This document shows, in pieces, positions 8,566 through 18,349 of a stretch of 40,960 nucleotides of DNA. The position numbers and the translations under genes were made by a program. The notes under the pieces were generated by a model. It had not been told where the DNA came from, searched no databases, and was given only the letters and a program-made list of their open reading frames with translations. The number at the start of each line of letters is the position of its first letter. Position 1 is the first letter of the stretch. Origin of the DNA: a bacterium (GTDB lineage: Bacteria; SZUA-79; Acidulodesulfobacterales; Acidulodesulfobacteraceae); contig JAKAQP010000013.1 in the NCBI GenBank assembly GCA_021822485.1, positions 1-40,960 of the forward strand, in the 5' to 3' direction.

Positions 8566-8606
8566 GAAAAAACATAAAAAAAGCGGCATTTAAATAACGT
8601 ATAAAA

Positions 8607-8635
8607 TTGACTTTCGGCAAAATTTTACTTACAAT
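8607..8635 (+). promoter_or_regulatory. Promoter placing the alr start site at the ATG
   Basis: TTGACT (8607-8612) and TACAAT (8630-8635) are 17 bp apart, each 5/6 to consensus. Transcription would start at about 8641-8643, which coincides with the ATG at 8642. No Shine-Dalgarno sequence is present, so the mRNA is predicted to be leaderless. Confidence 0.6.
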
Positions 8636-8641
8636 AAATCT

Positions 8642-9811
8642 ATGGAAGATACCTATTTATATATAAATCTTAATAACCTCGTAAATAATCTTAACTTTCT
8701 TAAAAACCGGACATCTTTAAAGGACAAAAAGATTATCGCCGTCATTAAATCAGATGCTTACGGACACGGGCTTTTACCGGTAGCCGAAACTCTTTTTAAA
8801 AACGGAATAGATTTTTTTGGAATTATAGTAATTGAAGAAGCCGAAAATATTTTTAAAAAAATGTCCGCCGCAAAACTTCTTATGCTGAAAGGAATTAATT
8901 TGGAAAATTTAGAGGCGGCAAACGCTTTAAATTTAAGCATAGGCGTATATAGCTTAGATTATCTAAAAGAATTATTAGATAAAATTAAATCTTCCAAGAT
9001 AAATAAAACTTTAAATTTGCATTTAAAATTCGATTCGGGAATGAGCAGGCTTGGACTGAACGAAACGGAGATGGAACAGGCGGTTTGCATTATTATCGAC
9101 AATAAAAAATATTTTAATATAGAGGGATTGTTCAGCCATTTATCTTCCGGAAACGACTTGGAATACACTAATTATCAAATAAATAATTTTAAAAAAATAT
9201 TTTCGGTTATGGGAAAATATAAAATAACCCCACAATATATACACATAAGCGCAAGTTCGTCTATTTTAAACGACAGTTTGTTAGACGACTGCTCAAATGC
9301 TGTCAGGCCGGGAATTTTACTTTACGGATTTAATCCAAACAAAGAAATTAAATACGATGTAAATAATAATATAAACCGTATAAATCAAAATGAAACAGCT
9401 TATGAAATTAAGCTTAAACAGCTTATGACTTTGAAATCTAAAATTTTACAAATTAAAAATATTAAAAAAGGCAGTTTCGTATCCTACAATAACACGTTCA
9501 GAGCTGACCGCGATATGACTATAGGAATAGTTTCCGCTGGTTACGACAACGGCATACCAAGGCTGTTATCCAACAAAGGACGGTTTTTAATAAACGGCTC
9601 TTTTGCGCCTATAATAGGTATTGTTACGATGAATATGACCATAGTGGACGTTTCCGAGATAAAAAACGTTAAAGCCGGCGATGAAGTTATAATCACGGGC
9701 AAAGACGGTTTAAACGAAATAAAAATAGAAGAAATAGCCTCTCTGTCCGAAACTATTCCATATGAAATATGTCTTAATCTTGGAAAATCCAACAAAAAAA
9801 TTTACGTTTGA
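8642..9811 (+). CDS. alr: Alanine racemase
   Basis: A PLP-dependent racemase that interconverts L- and D-alanine for peptidoglycan synthesis in the cytoplasm. The PLP lysine is K36 in AVIKSDAYGHG, and the opposite catalytic tyrosine is Y282 in SFVSYNNTFRA. HLKFDSGMSRLGL and the PGILLYG strand are further family landmarks. Length 389 is slightly long because of an Asn-rich insert (about 235-252) before the C-terminal beta domain. It is the only plus-strand gene between 3349 and the end of the window. Its promoter puts the start site at the ATG (leaderless), and a strong hairpin terminator follows five bases after the stop. Confidence 0.96.
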   Translation: MEDTYLYINLNNLVNNLNFLKNRTSLKDKKIIAVIKSDAYGHGLLPVAETLFKNGIDFFGIIVIEEAENIFKKMSAAKLLMLKGINLENLEAANALNLSIGVYSLDYLKELLDKIKSSKINKTLNLHLKFDSGMSRLGLNETEMEQAVCIIIDNKKYFNIEGLFSHLSSGNDLEYTNYQINNFKKIFSVMGKYKITPQYIHISASSSILNDSLLDDCSNAVRPGILLYGFNPNKEIKYDVNNNINRINQNETAYEIKLKQLMTLKSKILQIKNIKKGSFVSYNNTFRADRDMTIGIVSAGYDNGIPRLLSNKGRFLINGSFAPIIGIVTMNMTIVDVSEIKNVKAGDEVIITGKDGLNEIKIEEIASLSETIPYEICLNLGKSNKKIYV

Positions 9812-9816
9812 AATTT

Positions 9817-9842
9817 AAAAACCCGCCAAAAGGCGGGTTTTT
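9817..9842. terminator. Bidirectional Rho-independent terminator between alr and nfu
   Basis: An 11-bp perfect stem, AAAAACCCGCC and GGCGGGTTTTT, encloses a four-base AAAA loop. The six GC pairs are flanked by T runs in both directions. It sits 5 bp after the alr stop and 40 bp after the nfu stop, so it can end both convergent transcripts. Confidence 0.92.
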
Positions 9843-9881
9843 AACAAATCTTTATATTATATTATCCTTCGTCGGATATAT

Positions 9882-10112
9882 TTAAACTGCGTTAACTTCT
9901 TTAACACCCGGAATGCGTTCCTTAAGAAGGCGTTCAATTCCGCCTTTCAGGGTCATTATTGAGCCCATGCAGTGAGCGCAAGCACCTTTAAGTCTTACAT
10001 CTACGGTTCCGTCGTCATGTATAGTCACTAACTCAACGTCTCCTCCGTCATACTGCAACGAAGGCCTTATTTCATCTATTACCTTTGATACTTCAGCTTT
10101 ATTTAATGCCAT
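9882..10112 (-). CDS. NFU-type Fe-S cluster scaffold/carrier (NifU C-terminal domain)
   Basis: A 76-residue stand-alone NifU C-terminal domain, which carries a [4Fe-4S] or [2Fe-2S] cluster between subunits and delivers it to target enzymes. The domain start IDEIRPSLQYDGGDVELV and the cluster motif CAHC (C45 and C48) are diagnostic. There is no N-terminal IscU domain, so this is an NfuA or short NFU-like carrier rather than full NifU. GGGAGG lies a few bases before the ATG. A near-consensus promoter within the end of greA (10193-10221) would transcribe it separately from the pyr operon. The terminator at 9817-9842 follows. Confidence 0.92.
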   Translation of the reverse strand: MALNKAEVSKVIDEIRPSLQYDGGDVELVTIHDDGTVDVRLKGACAHCMGSIMTLKGGIERLLKERIPGVKEVNAV

Positions 10113-10192
10113 ATATCCTCCCTTTTATTTATTTTTTTTTCGCTTTAACCGGCATGTTTAAAATGCGCCTATTTAAAACTTGCTATATTCAT

Positions 10193-10221
10193 AGTATACA
10201 TCTATATGTATTTAATGTCAA
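10193..10221 (-). promoter_or_regulatory. Promoter for nfu inside the 3' end of greA
   Basis: On the minus strand TTGACA (10221-10216, 6/6) and TATACT (10198-10193, 5/6) are exactly 17 bp apart. The -35 lies within the last codons of greA, and the start site near 10186 gives a leader of about 74 nt before the nfu ATG. Confidence 0.65.
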
Positions 10222-10687
10222 TTATTTCAAACTCTTTAATGCCGTTAGGAACGTTAATTTTTGCTTCGTCGCCGATGCATTTGCCTATTAAAGCCTTAGC
10301 TATAGGCGAGCTGATAGAAATCTTGCCCTCTTTAATATTGGACTCGGCATCTCCTACTATCTTATATTTTACTTCTTTATCCATATTTAGGTCGAGCAAA
10401 GCAACGGTAGCGCCAAATACTATCTTTTCTTCGCATATTTTGGATACGTCGATAACCTGAGCCCTTGCAATCTGGTCTTCAATCTCCATAATCTTGCCGT
10501 TTATAAAGCCCTGTTTGTCTTTAGCATATTGATATTCCGCATTTTCTGAAAGATCTCCGTGCGCCCTGGCCTCTTCAATAGCTTTTATATTTGCCGGTCT
10601 TTCAACTGACTTGAGTCTTTTCAGCTCCTTAACTAAATTTTCATGCCCCTCTTTAGTTATATAAAAGACTTTTTCGTTGGCTGCCAA
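10202..10687 (-). CDS. greA: Transcription elongation factor GreA
   Basis: A cleavage factor that rescues backtracked RNA polymerase through the secondary channel. The N-terminal coiled coil contains the acidic tip ARAHGDLSENAEYQYAK, and the C-terminal FKBP-like domain ends with VPNGIKEFEIIDI. The start chosen is TTG at 10685-10687: GGGAGGTGAT lies just upstream, with 8 nt between GGAGG and TTG, and this gives 161 residues, close to the usual 158. A longer frame starting at 10714 would bury this ribosome site inside the coding sequence. It is the last gene of the lepB-pyr-car run, 33 bp after carB. Confidence 0.95.
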   Translation of the reverse strand: MAANEKVFYITKEGHENLVKELKRLKSVERPANIKAIEEARAHGDLSENAEYQYAKDKQGFINGKIMEIEDQIARAQVIDVSKICEEKIVFGATVALLDLNMDKEVKYKIVGDAESNIKEGKISISSPIAKALIGKCIGDEAKINVPNGIKEFEIIDIKYI

Positions 10688-10720
10688 AATTATCACCTCC
10701 CGTATAAATTTCAATATTTA

Positions 10721-13700
10721 TTATATACCTTTATAATAATCCTGCAAAGCTTTAACGGCAATGTTATTTTCCTTAAGGGCTTTAATAGCCATGCACGCAG
10801 CTTCCGCCCCCCGTATAGTCGTATAATAAGGCAGTGAAAACTCTATTGCGCTTCTTCTTATAACATAAGAATCTTCTAAAGATTTTTGTCCCCGCGGCGT
10901 ATTGATTATCATTGATATTTCCTTATTTTTAAGCGCATCTATGATATGGGGGCGCCCTTCTTTCACTTTGTTTATTTTTAAGTTTTTAATGCCGATTCCC
11001 TCTAAATATTCGGATGTTCCTTTCGTCGCAAGTATATTAAGTCCCGCTTCGGTTAAAGATATGCCCAGTTCTTTTAAATATTTTTTGTCTTCGTCTTTTA
11101 CGCTTATAAGAACGTTTCCGGCAAGAGGCAGGTTCTGTCCGGCGGCTATCTGCGACTTTGCATAAGCCATTCCGAAACTTGAATCTATTCCCATAACTTC
11201 TCCCGTAGATCTCATTTCTGGGCCAAGCATAGGATCGACGTTGGAAAATTTAGAAAAAGGAAATACGGCTTCCTTTACGCAGTAATAATTAATATCGAAA
11301 GACCTGCCTAGATTAAAACTTTTAAGTTTTTCTCCGAGCATAATTCTTGTTGCTAATTTTGCTATCTGTACTCCGGTAGCCTTGCCTATAAACGGAACCG
11401 TTCTCGATGCCCTTGGATTTACTTCTATAATGTATATTTTTTCGTTTTTTACCGCAAATTGAATATTAATAAGCCCGTTCACGTAAAATTCCCTGCAAAT
11501 AGTTTCGGTAATATCTTTAATTTTTTCGATAGATTTATTATCTAAAGAAAAAGATGGAAGCGAACATGCGCTGTCTCCCGAATGAACTCCCGCCTCTTCA
11601 ATGTGTTCCATTATTCCCGCTATATAAACCGATTCTCCGTCGCTTAAAGCATCTACGTCTATTTCTATGGCATCTTCTAAAAATTTGTCTATAAGTATCG
11701 GAAAAGAAATATCCTGCTTAAATATCTTTTTTATATATTCCGAAAGCCCTTCCTCTCCGTAAATAACCTCCATCGCTCTTCCGCCAAGAACGTAAGAAGG
11801 CCTCAGGAGAACCGGAAAACCGATAGATATTGCTTTGTCGAATATTTCTTCGCCGCTGAATGCCATAGAACTTTCAGGCTGTAATAAATTTAATTTATTT
11901 ATTATATTTTTAAATTTTTCCCTATCTTCCGCTATGTCTATATATTTATAAGGCGTCCCAAGAATTTTTATGCCTTGGGAATCAAATTTCTTTGCTAATT
12001 TAAGGGGCGTCTGTCCTCCGAATTGAAGTATAACAGGAGGATTGTTTTCGGCATCGCATACAGCTTCGGCATCTTCAAAAGTTAAAGGCTCGAAATATAG
12101 CCTCGAAGAAGTATCGTAATCGGTGGAAACAGTTTCCGGATTGCAGTTCAGCATTATAGAGGAAATTTTTTTCTCCTTTAGCGCGAGAGAGCAGTGAACG
12201 CAACAATAGTCGAATTCTATACCCTGTCCTATTCTGTTAGGACCGCTTCCCAAGATAACGACCTTTTCGTTATCAATCGGCTCTACCTCATTAAACTTAT
12301 CAAATGAAGAATACATATAAGGCGTAGCGGCTTCAAATTCCGCAGCGCATGTATCGACCTTTTTAAAGACTCTTTTTATGCCCGCATCTTTTAAAGCTCC
12401 ATAAACTGCATTTTCGGTTTCTTCGATAATTGAAACAGCCTGTGGGTCTTTTTTCAAATATTCTTCCGGTAAAATATGTTTTCCGTCTTTTTTTCTTGCA
12501 ATTAATTTAGCTATAATCCTGTTTGAAAAACCCATCTCTTTAGATTCTTTAATAAGGTCAATATTTTTTAAAGGCTCTTCGGCAAAAAACAGCTTTCTTT
12601 CATGTTCTATTATTGATTCAATCTGGGCAAGGAACCACATATCTATTTTAGAAAATTCATTAATTTCTTTAGCCGAAAATCCTGCCCTTAACGCGTCCGC
12701 TATTAAAAAAAGTCTTCTAAAATCGTTATTTTTTATGAAAGATTTAATTTCTTCTCTAACGGTTTCTATATCTTGTTTTTCGTTTATTAAGTCGTAAGAA
12801 AGATCTAAACCGTAGAGCGATTCTATGCCGTAATACCCGTTTTCTAAAGACCTTGCCGCTTTTTGCAGGGATTCGACAAATGTTCTTCCAATAGCCATTA
12901 CTTCGCCTACGGATTTCATATGAGTTGTCAGCGTACTGTCGGTTTGAGGAAATTTTTCAAAAGTAAAACGCGGTATTTTAGTTACTACATAGTCTATGGA
13001 AGGCTCAAAACACGCAAGCGTTTTTTTAGTTATATCGTTGGTAATTTCGTCTAACGTATATCCGACGGCAAGTTTTGCCGCAATTTTTGCGATAGCAAAA
13101 CCTGTGGCTTTAGAGGCAAGACTTGAGCTTCTTGATACTCTTGGATTCATTTCTATTACAAAAACATCATCGGAATTTGGGTCTAAAGCAAACTGGATAT
13201 TTGAGCCGCCGGTTTCTACGCCTATTTCGCTCATTATCTTTATAGAATAATCCCTGATTTTCTGAAGGTCTCCGTCGCTTAAAGTTTGAACCGGAGCGAT
13301 AGTTATGGAATCGCCGGTATGAATTCCCATAGGGTCGAGATTTTCTATAGAGCATATTATAATGGTATTCTTATTTTTATCGGTCATCACTTCAAGCTCT
13401 ACTTCCTTAAATCCTATTGCGGATTTTTCTATCAATATTTCGCTTATCGGACTCAAATTCAAACCGTTTGCGGCTATTTCCCCAAACTCATATATGTTAT
13501 AGGCTATTCCGCCGCCGCTTCCGCCGAGAGTAAAAGAAGGCCTTATAATGACGGGAAACCCTATAGTTTTCTGAACTTCATACGCTTCGTCCATATTCCT
13601 GGCAAAACCGCCCTGTAAAACAGGCACCCCGATTTTTTCCATGCTTTTCTTAAAATATTCTCTGTCTTCCGCTTTTTTTATAGCATCTATATTAGCGCCC

Positions 13701-14047
13701 AGGATATTTAATCCGTATTTTTGTATGACTCCGGCATCAAAAAGTTCCAGAGTTAAATTGAGCGCGGTCTGTCCTCCAAGCGTAGGCAATATACTGTCAG
13801 GTCTTTCTTTTTCGATAATTTTTTCGACAAAATCCTTAGTTAACGGCTCTATATAAGTTTTATAGGCGTTGTCGGGATCGGTCATTATGGTTGCAGGATT
13901 TGAATTTACCAATATTACTTCGTATCCTTCCTCGGTAAGAGCTTTAGCTCCCTGCGTACCGGAATAGTCAAACTCGGCGGCCTGTCCTATTACAATGGGC
14001 CCCGAACCTATTATTAAAATTCTTTTAATATCCGTTCTTTTAGGCAT
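10721..14047 (-). CDS. carB: Carbamoyl-phosphate synthase large subunit
   Basis: The ammonia- and bicarbonate-using subunit that makes carbamoyl phosphate for pyrimidines and arginine, with ammonia channelled from CarA. It has two tandem ATP-grasp halves. The first opens with [24 protein letters not shown], and the second has the equivalent [19 protein letters not shown] near residue 615. A C-terminal MGS-like allosteric domain ([21 protein letters not shown]) follows. At 1108 residues it is a little longer than the 1073 of E. coli. It is separated from carA by the radical SAM gene, with 32 bp between that gene and carB. Confidence 0.97.
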   Translation of the reverse strand: MPKRTDIKRILIIGSGPIVIGQAAEFDYSGTQGAKALTEEGYEVILVNSNPATIMTDPDNAYKTYIEPLTKDFVEKIIEKERPDSILPTLGGQTALNLTLELFDAGVIQKYGLNILGANIDAIKKAEDREYFKKSMEKIGVPVLQGGFARNMDEAYEVQKTIGFPVIIRPSFTLGGSGGGIAYNIYEFGEIAANGLNLSPISEILIEKSAIGFKEVELEVMTDKNKNTIIICSIENLDPMGIHTGDSITIAPVQTLSDGDLQKIRDYSIKIMSEIGVETGGSNIQFALDPNSDDVFVIEMNPRVSRSSSLASKATGFAIAKIAAKLAVGYTLDEITNDITKKTLACFEPSIDYVVTKIPRFTFEKFPQTDSTLTTHMKSVGEVMAIGRTFVESLQKAARSLENGYYGIESLYGLDLSYDLINEKQDIETVREEIKSFIKNNDFRRLFLIADALRAGFSAKEINEFSKIDMWFLAQIESIIEHERKLFFAEEPLKNIDLIKESKEMGFSNRIIAKLIARKKDGKHILPEEYLKKDPQAVSIIEETENAVYGALKDAGIKRVFKKVDTCAAEFEAATPYMYSSFDKFNEVEPIDNEKVVILGSGPNRIGQGIEFDYCCVHCSLALKEKKISSIMLNCNPETVSTDYDTSSRLYFEPLTFEDAEAVCDAENNPPVILQFGGQTPLKLAKKFDSQGIKILGTPYKYIDIAEDREKFKNIINKLNLLQPESSMAFSGEEIFDKAISIGFPVLLRPSYVLGGRAMEVIYGEEGLSEYIKKIFKQDISFPILIDKFLEDAIEIDVDALSDGESVYIAGIMEHIEEAGVHSGDSACSLPSFSLDNKSIEKIKDITETICREFYVNGLINIQFAVKNEKIYIIEVNPRASRTVPFIGKATGVQIAKLATRIMLGEKLKSFNLGRSFDINYYCVKEAVFPFSKFSNVDPMLGPEMRSTGEVMGIDSSFGMAYAKSQIAAGQNLPLAGNVLISVKDEDKKYLKELGISLTEAGLNILATKGTSEYLEGIGIKNLKINKVKEGRPHIIDALKNKEISMIINTPRGQKSLEDSYVIRRSAIEFSLPYYTTIRGAEAACMAIKALKENNIAVKALQDYYKGI

Positions 14048-14079
14048 ATAATTATTTTTTTAAGTTTTATTTTATATAA

Positions 14080-15024
14080 TTAATATTTATCGTTTTGAAA
14101 AAAGCCCGTCAAATTATTTCTAATTAAGGATTCTATCGCAGCCGAATATTCCCCGTCGGTAATCGGCATCGATATAGTATCGTCGTACTTGGCTTTATAA
14201 GCCGGAAAATACTGGCTCATAATACTTACCGGAACATCTATACCAAGCTTTTCGGCTATAAATTTAAAAGAATCCTCGTAACCGCTTATTCCATTCGGCA
14301 AAACAAGATGCCTTACGAGAAGTCCCGACACGCCAATACCGTTTTTTTTATTTATTCTTAACTCTTTAACCTGTTCATACATTATTTTTAAAGCATTTCT
14401 GTTTACTTCTACGTAATTAGATATGCCTGAGTATTTTAAAGCATATCCGTCATCGGAATATTTAATATCCGGAAGATATATATCTATTAAATTATCCAGC
14501 AAATATAACAGTCTTTCGTCTTCATAGCCCGAACTGTTATAAACCATCGGTATCTTAAGCCCTATTTTTTTAGCCAAAAAAATAGATTCGGCGACAAAAG
14601 GCATATAATGAGCAGACGTTACGAGATTAATATTATTAGCTCCTTTTTCCTGCAACTTAACCATTTTTTCCGCAAATTCAGCCGTATCATAATATACTCC
14701 TGCACAGTATCTGCTTATAGGATAATTCTGGCAAAACTTGCATTTTAACGGACAACCGCTAAAAAAAACCGTTCCGGAACCGGTTTTTCCCGATATAGGA
14801 GGTTCTTCTCCAAAATGCAGGTTTATGCTGGCTATTTTAAGAACATCTTCTCCGCCGCATAAACCTTTTTCGCCTTTTAACCTTTTTGCTCCGCACCGTC
14901 TCGGACACAATCCGCAATTTTCGGACAAATCGTAAAGCGCATCTATTTTTGCGATAAAATCTGCGTTAGAAATATTAAGAAACGATGGCTTCAACGAATT
15001 AACATTATCTCTTATCCCAAACAT
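14080..15024 (-). CDS. PflX-type radical SAM protein (COG1313)
   Basis: A radical SAM protein of the group annotated as putative pyruvate-formate-lyase activating enzyme, whose substrate is unknown. The SAM-binding [4Fe-4S] motif is CPLKCKFC (C91, C95, C98). An N-terminal cysteine cluster with C37, C40, C44 and C56 (NCGLCPRRCG, then GLCGG) may hold a second cluster. GEEPPISG upstream of the motif is typical of the group. Its ATG lies inside the last codons of carA, overlapping by 13 bp, so translation is probably coupled. No glycyl-radical enzyme partner is present here. Its place between carA and carB suggests co-expression with pyrimidine synthesis but does not show a role in it. Confidence 0.85.
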   Translation of the reverse strand: MFGIRDNVNSLKPSFLNISNADFIAKIDALYDLSENCGLCPRRCGAKRLKGEKGLCGGEDVLKIASINLHFGEEPPISGKTGSGTVFFSGCPLKCKFCQNYPISRYCAGVYYDTAEFAEKMVKLQEKGANNINLVTSAHYMPFVAESIFLAKKIGLKIPMVYNSSGYEDERLLYLLDNLIDIYLPDIKYSDDGYALKYSGISNYVEVNRNALKIMYEQVKELRINKKNGIGVSGLLVRHLVLPNGISGYEDSFKFIAEKLGIDVPVSIMSQYFPAYKAKYDDTISMPITDGEYSAAIESLIRNNLTGFFQNDKY

Positions 15025-16112
15025 ATTGCTTTAAATTCCAAAAACAGATACAGGGAATCTCTCGGCCCCGGAGAACTTTCCGGATGATATTGAACGGAAA
15101 ACGCCTTTAATTTTTCGTTCTTAATGCCTTCGACGGTATTGTCGTTTAAATTTATATGCGTCAAAACGGTATTCTTATCGGCGGATTTACATTGAAAATC
15201 TACGCAAAATCCATGATTCTGGGAAGTAATTTCTACCTTGCCGCTTTTTAAATTTTTAACCGGTTGATTTATTCCGTGATGTCCAAATTTTAACTTATAA
15301 GTTTTAAAACCTAAAGACTTAGATAAAAGCTGATGTCCAAGACATATTCCAAAAATAGGCTTTTCGCCCAACAGACCCTTAATAGTTTCAACTTCTTCAG
15401 ACATAGTCTGAGGATCGCCCGGACCGTTCGACAGAAGAATTCCGTCCGGCTCGGTATTTAATATTTCTTTTTTAGAAAAATTGTGAGGTACGACAGTAAC
15501 GTCGGCTTTTATATCATTTAAACATCTAACCGTATTAAGTTTAACTCCGTAATCGATAACCGTAACCCTGAATTCGGGAAAGTCAGTTTTATTTTCGTAA
15601 GCCTTTTTACATGAAACGTTTGAGACTAAATTTAAACCCTCCATTCTTGGCAAAGAACTTAATTTATTTTTAATATAATCGACGCCCGCTTCTTTTGGAG
15701 CTATATATAAGTTAGACTGCCCTCCGTCTCTTATTGCTATAGTTAATTGCCTTGTGTCTATTCCCGATATAACGGGATAACCGTATGAATTTATGAATTC
15801 GGATAAACTTTTAACAGCACTGTAATGCGAATAATGATTAACGTAATTTTTTGTTACTAAACCTGAAATCCATACTTTGCCGGACTCAAAATCAAACTCG
15901 TTTATTCCGTAATTCCCTATCATAGGATAAGTCATAACTACTACTTGTCCGTTATAAGACGGGTCTGTAACCAATTCCTGATAACCGTTCATAGCGGTAT
16001 TAAAGACGGCTTCACCGCCGGATTCGAGAGGTTTCCCCTCAAATAATCCTTCGTAAAAATCTCCGTTTTCAAACATCAATACGGCTCTTTCTTTTTTAAA
16101 ACTATTATCCAT
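15012..16112 (-). CDS. carA: Carbamoyl-phosphate synthase small subunit
   Basis: The glutamine amidotransferase subunit that supplies ammonia to CarB. The N-terminal CPSase domain (AVFNTAMNGYQELVTDPSY) is followed by a class I glutaminase domain with nucleophile C257 in FGICLGHQLL and the His/Glu pair H343 and E345 in QYHPE. Length 366 is normal. It follows pyrC by 19 bp, and its 3' end overlaps the start of the radical SAM gene. Confidence 0.97.
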   Translation of the reverse strand: MDNSFKKERAVLMFENGDFYEGLFEGKPLESGGEAVFNTAMNGYQELVTDPSYNGQVVVMTYPMIGNYGINEFDFESGKVWISGLVTKNYVNHYSHYSAVKSLSEFINSYGYPVISGIDTRQLTIAIRDGGQSNLYIAPKEAGVDYIKNKLSSLPRMEGLNLVSNVSCKKAYENKTDFPEFRVTVIDYGVKLNTVRCLNDIKADVTVVPHNFSKKEILNTEPDGILLSNGPGDPQTMSEEVETIKGLLGEKPIFGICLGHQLLSKSLGFKTYKLKFGHHGINQPVKNLKSGKVEITSQNHGFCVDFQCKSADKNTVLTHINLNDNTVEGIKNEKLKAFSVQYHPESSPGPRDSLYLFLEFKAICLG

Positions 16113-16131
16113 AATTTATTAATATTTATAT

Positions 16132-17418
16132 TTAATTTTCTTTTAAAATTTTACCGCCTGCCATCACAAAAGATGTTTTGCCTTTAAACTTTTCTCCTAT
16201 AAAAGGCGAATTTTTACTTAAAGATTTAATTTCTCTTTCGGTAAACTGCCACTTTTTATTTAAATCGACTACGGTAATATCTCCTATATAACCGTTGGAA
16301 ACGGAACCCCTTCCGCTTATATTTAAAATTTTCGCCGGATTTAAAGACATAAGCTCCGCAATTCTTATTAAAGAAATTTTCTTATCGTGAAAAAGCCTTA
16401 AAGTAAGCGGCAATGAAGTTTCTAAGCCTATAATTCCGAAAGGGGCGGCATCTAAAGTATCGTCCTTTTCGTCTTTGCTATGAGGTGCATGATCCGTAGC
16501 TATCACGTCTATAGTTCCGTCTTGTATAGCTTCTACTACGGCTCTCTTATCCATTTCGGTCCTCAACGGAGGATTCATTTTTGCATTAGTATTATAATCA
16601 AGCAAAGATTCTTCGGTAAGAGAAAAATAGTGAGGACAGGTTTCACATGTAACTTTTATTCCTATTTTTTTTGCCTGCTTTATAATGTTTACGGAACCAG
16701 CCGTAGAAACATGCGCAACGTGAAGTTTTACGCCGTAATATCCGGCAAGAATAACGTCTCTTGCGGTGCCTATATCTTCGGCGATACTAGGCATACCGAT
16801 AACGCCGAGCCGCTCCGACATAACCCCTTCGTTTATTACGCCTTTGCCGCGCAATTTTATATCTTCGCTGTGCGATATAACGGGTAAATTAAAAGTATCG
16901 GCATATAATAACGCCCTGCCCATAAGCGCCGAATCTTCCACCGGATTGCCGTCGTCGCTCAACGCTACGGCTCCCGCTTCTTTAAGTTTTCCTATATCTG
17001 CGAGCGAAACGCCTTTAAGCCCCTTAGAAATAGCACCTATAGGAAATAAGTTTATTAAATCTAAATTTTTTGCCTTATCTATTAAAAAACGGGTTACCTC
17101 TTCAGAATCGTTAACCGGCTTCGTATTAGGCATACAACATATAGAGGTAAATCCTCCGGATATTGCCGCCTCCATTCCAGATTTTATCGTCTCTTTGTAT
17201 TCGTAACCGGGTTCCCTTAAATGAACGTGCATATCTATTAAACCGGGGAAAACAATTAAACCGTCTGCGGATATCGTTTTAACTACGCCCTTATCGACTG
17301 TCGGCTTTTTAACAGGTAAATCTTTTATTATTCCGTTTTCTATATATATGTCTCTTTTGACTTCCGTTTTAGTCAAAGGGTCGATAACTATGCCGTTTTT
17401 TATTAAAAGTTTATCCAT
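16132..17418 (-). CDS. pyrC: Dihydroorotase
   Basis: A zinc amidohydrolase that cyclises carbamoyl aspartate to dihydroorotate, third step of pyrimidine synthesis. Metal ligands H64 and H66 are in IDMHVHLREPG, and the catalytic aspartate is in VIATDHAPHS. The substrate-binding segment CCMPNTKPVND is present. At 428 residues with the HVHLREPG form, it is a class I dihydroorotase rather than the shorter E. coli type. Its start overlaps the pyrB stop by 8 bp, which suggests translational coupling; class I enzymes can form complexes with aspartate transcarbamoylase. Confidence 0.96.
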   Translation of the reverse strand: MDKLLIKNGIVIDPLTKTEVKRDIYIENGIIKDLPVKKPTVDKGVVKTISADGLIVFPGLIDMHVHLREPGYEYKETIKSGMEAAISGGFTSICCMPNTKPVNDSEEVTRFLIDKAKNLDLINLFPIGAISKGLKGVSLADIGKLKEAGAVALSDDGNPVEDSALMGRALLYADTFNLPVISHSEDIKLRGKGVINEGVMSERLGVIGMPSIAEDIGTARDVILAGYYGVKLHVAHVSTAGSVNIIKQAKKIGIKVTCETCPHYFSLTEESLLDYNTNAKMNPPLRTEMDKRAVVEAIQDGTIDVIATDHAPHSKDEKDDTLDAAPFGIIGLETSLPLTLRLFHDKKISLIRIAELMSLNPAKILNISGRGSVSNGYIGDITVVDLNKKWQFTEREIKSLSKNSPFIGEKFKGKTSFVMAGGKILKEN

Positions 17419-18349
17419 TAAGTTTCTGATATCCTATTAAAATATAAAGACATGCCATTCTTACGGCGACGCCGTTTTCAACCTGTTTAAATATATGGGT
17501 TTTATTTTCGTTTATTATACTGCCGGAAATTTCCACGTCTCTGTTTACAGGTCCGGGGTGAAGCACTATAACTTTTTTATCTGCCTTCGACAAAAGCTCC
17601 GGCGTCAACTTGAAAAAATTTCTGTATTCTTCTATCGACGGTATAAAATAATAACTCGCCCTTTCTTTCTGTATCCTCAACATTATTATTACGTCGGCAT
17701 TTTTAACCGCTTCTTCCATGCTTTTCGCAATAAATACTTTGCCGCCGCCGTATTCTATCATTCTCGGCAAAAGAGAATGCGGAGCATAAAGATAAATTTC
17801 GGCGCCTAACTTTGAAAATCCGTAAATATCCGACCGTGCGACTCTTGAGTGATAAATATCTCCGATTATAGCCACTTTAAGAGACTTAAAATCTTTTTTT
17901 ACTTCCGCAACCGTCATAATATCCAAAAGACACTGCGTAGGATGCTCGTTTATGCCGTCTCCGGCATTCACGACGGAAGCTTTTGTAATCTTAGATATAA
18001 AATGTGCCGCTCCGGATTCTGAATGCCTTACAACAAAGGCATCCGGTTTCATAGCTTCAAGATTAAGCAGAGTATCTTTAAGGCTTTCCCCTTTTACGAC
18101 GGAACTCTGCGAAACTGTAATACTTAAAGAATCTGCGCTTAGTCTTTTTTGCGCTATCTCAAAAGACGACCTTGTTCTGGTGGACGGTTCGTAAAAAATA
18201 TTTACTACGGTTTTTCCTCTTAACGTAGGAACTTTCTTTATGTCTTTTAGAGAAATTTTTTTAAATTCTTTTGCGGTTTCTACAAAATAATTAATATCGG
18301 ATGCCGACAGGTCTTTGATTGTAATGAGGTCTTTTTTTTGAAAGCTCAT
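17411..18349 (-). CDS. pyrB: Aspartate carbamoyltransferase catalytic subunit
   Basis: Joins carbamoyl phosphate and aspartate to carbamoyl aspartate, the committed step of pyrimidine synthesis. The phosphate-binding loop STRTR is at 56-60 (FYEPSTRTRSSF), and the HPTQ motif (INEHPTQCLLD) and the VLHPGPVNRDVE aspartate-binding loop are present. Length 312 is standard. No pyrI regulatory subunit gene is adjacent. The start overlaps the pyrR stop by 4 bp, and the end overlaps pyrC by 8 bp. Confidence 0.97.
   Translation of the reverse strand: MSFQKKDLITIKDLSASDINYFVETAKEFKKISLKDIKKVPTLRGKTVVNIFYEPSTRTRSSFEIAQKRLSADSLSITVSQSSVVKGESLKDTLLNLEAMKPDAFVVRHSESGAAHFISKITKASVVNAGDGINEHPTQCLLDIMTVAEVKKDFKSLKVAIIGDIYHSRVARSDIYGFSKLGAEIYLYAPHSLLPRMIEYGGGKVFIAKSMEEAVKNADVIIMLRIQKERASYYFIPSIEEYRNFFKLTPELLSKADKKVIVLHPGPVNRDVEISGSIINENKTHIFKQVENGVAVRMACLYILIGYQKLNG

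Noticed and set aside
10688-10714. Longer GreA start
   Set aside because: It would put the strong GGGAGGTGAT ribosome site inside the coding sequence and add residues not found in GreA.
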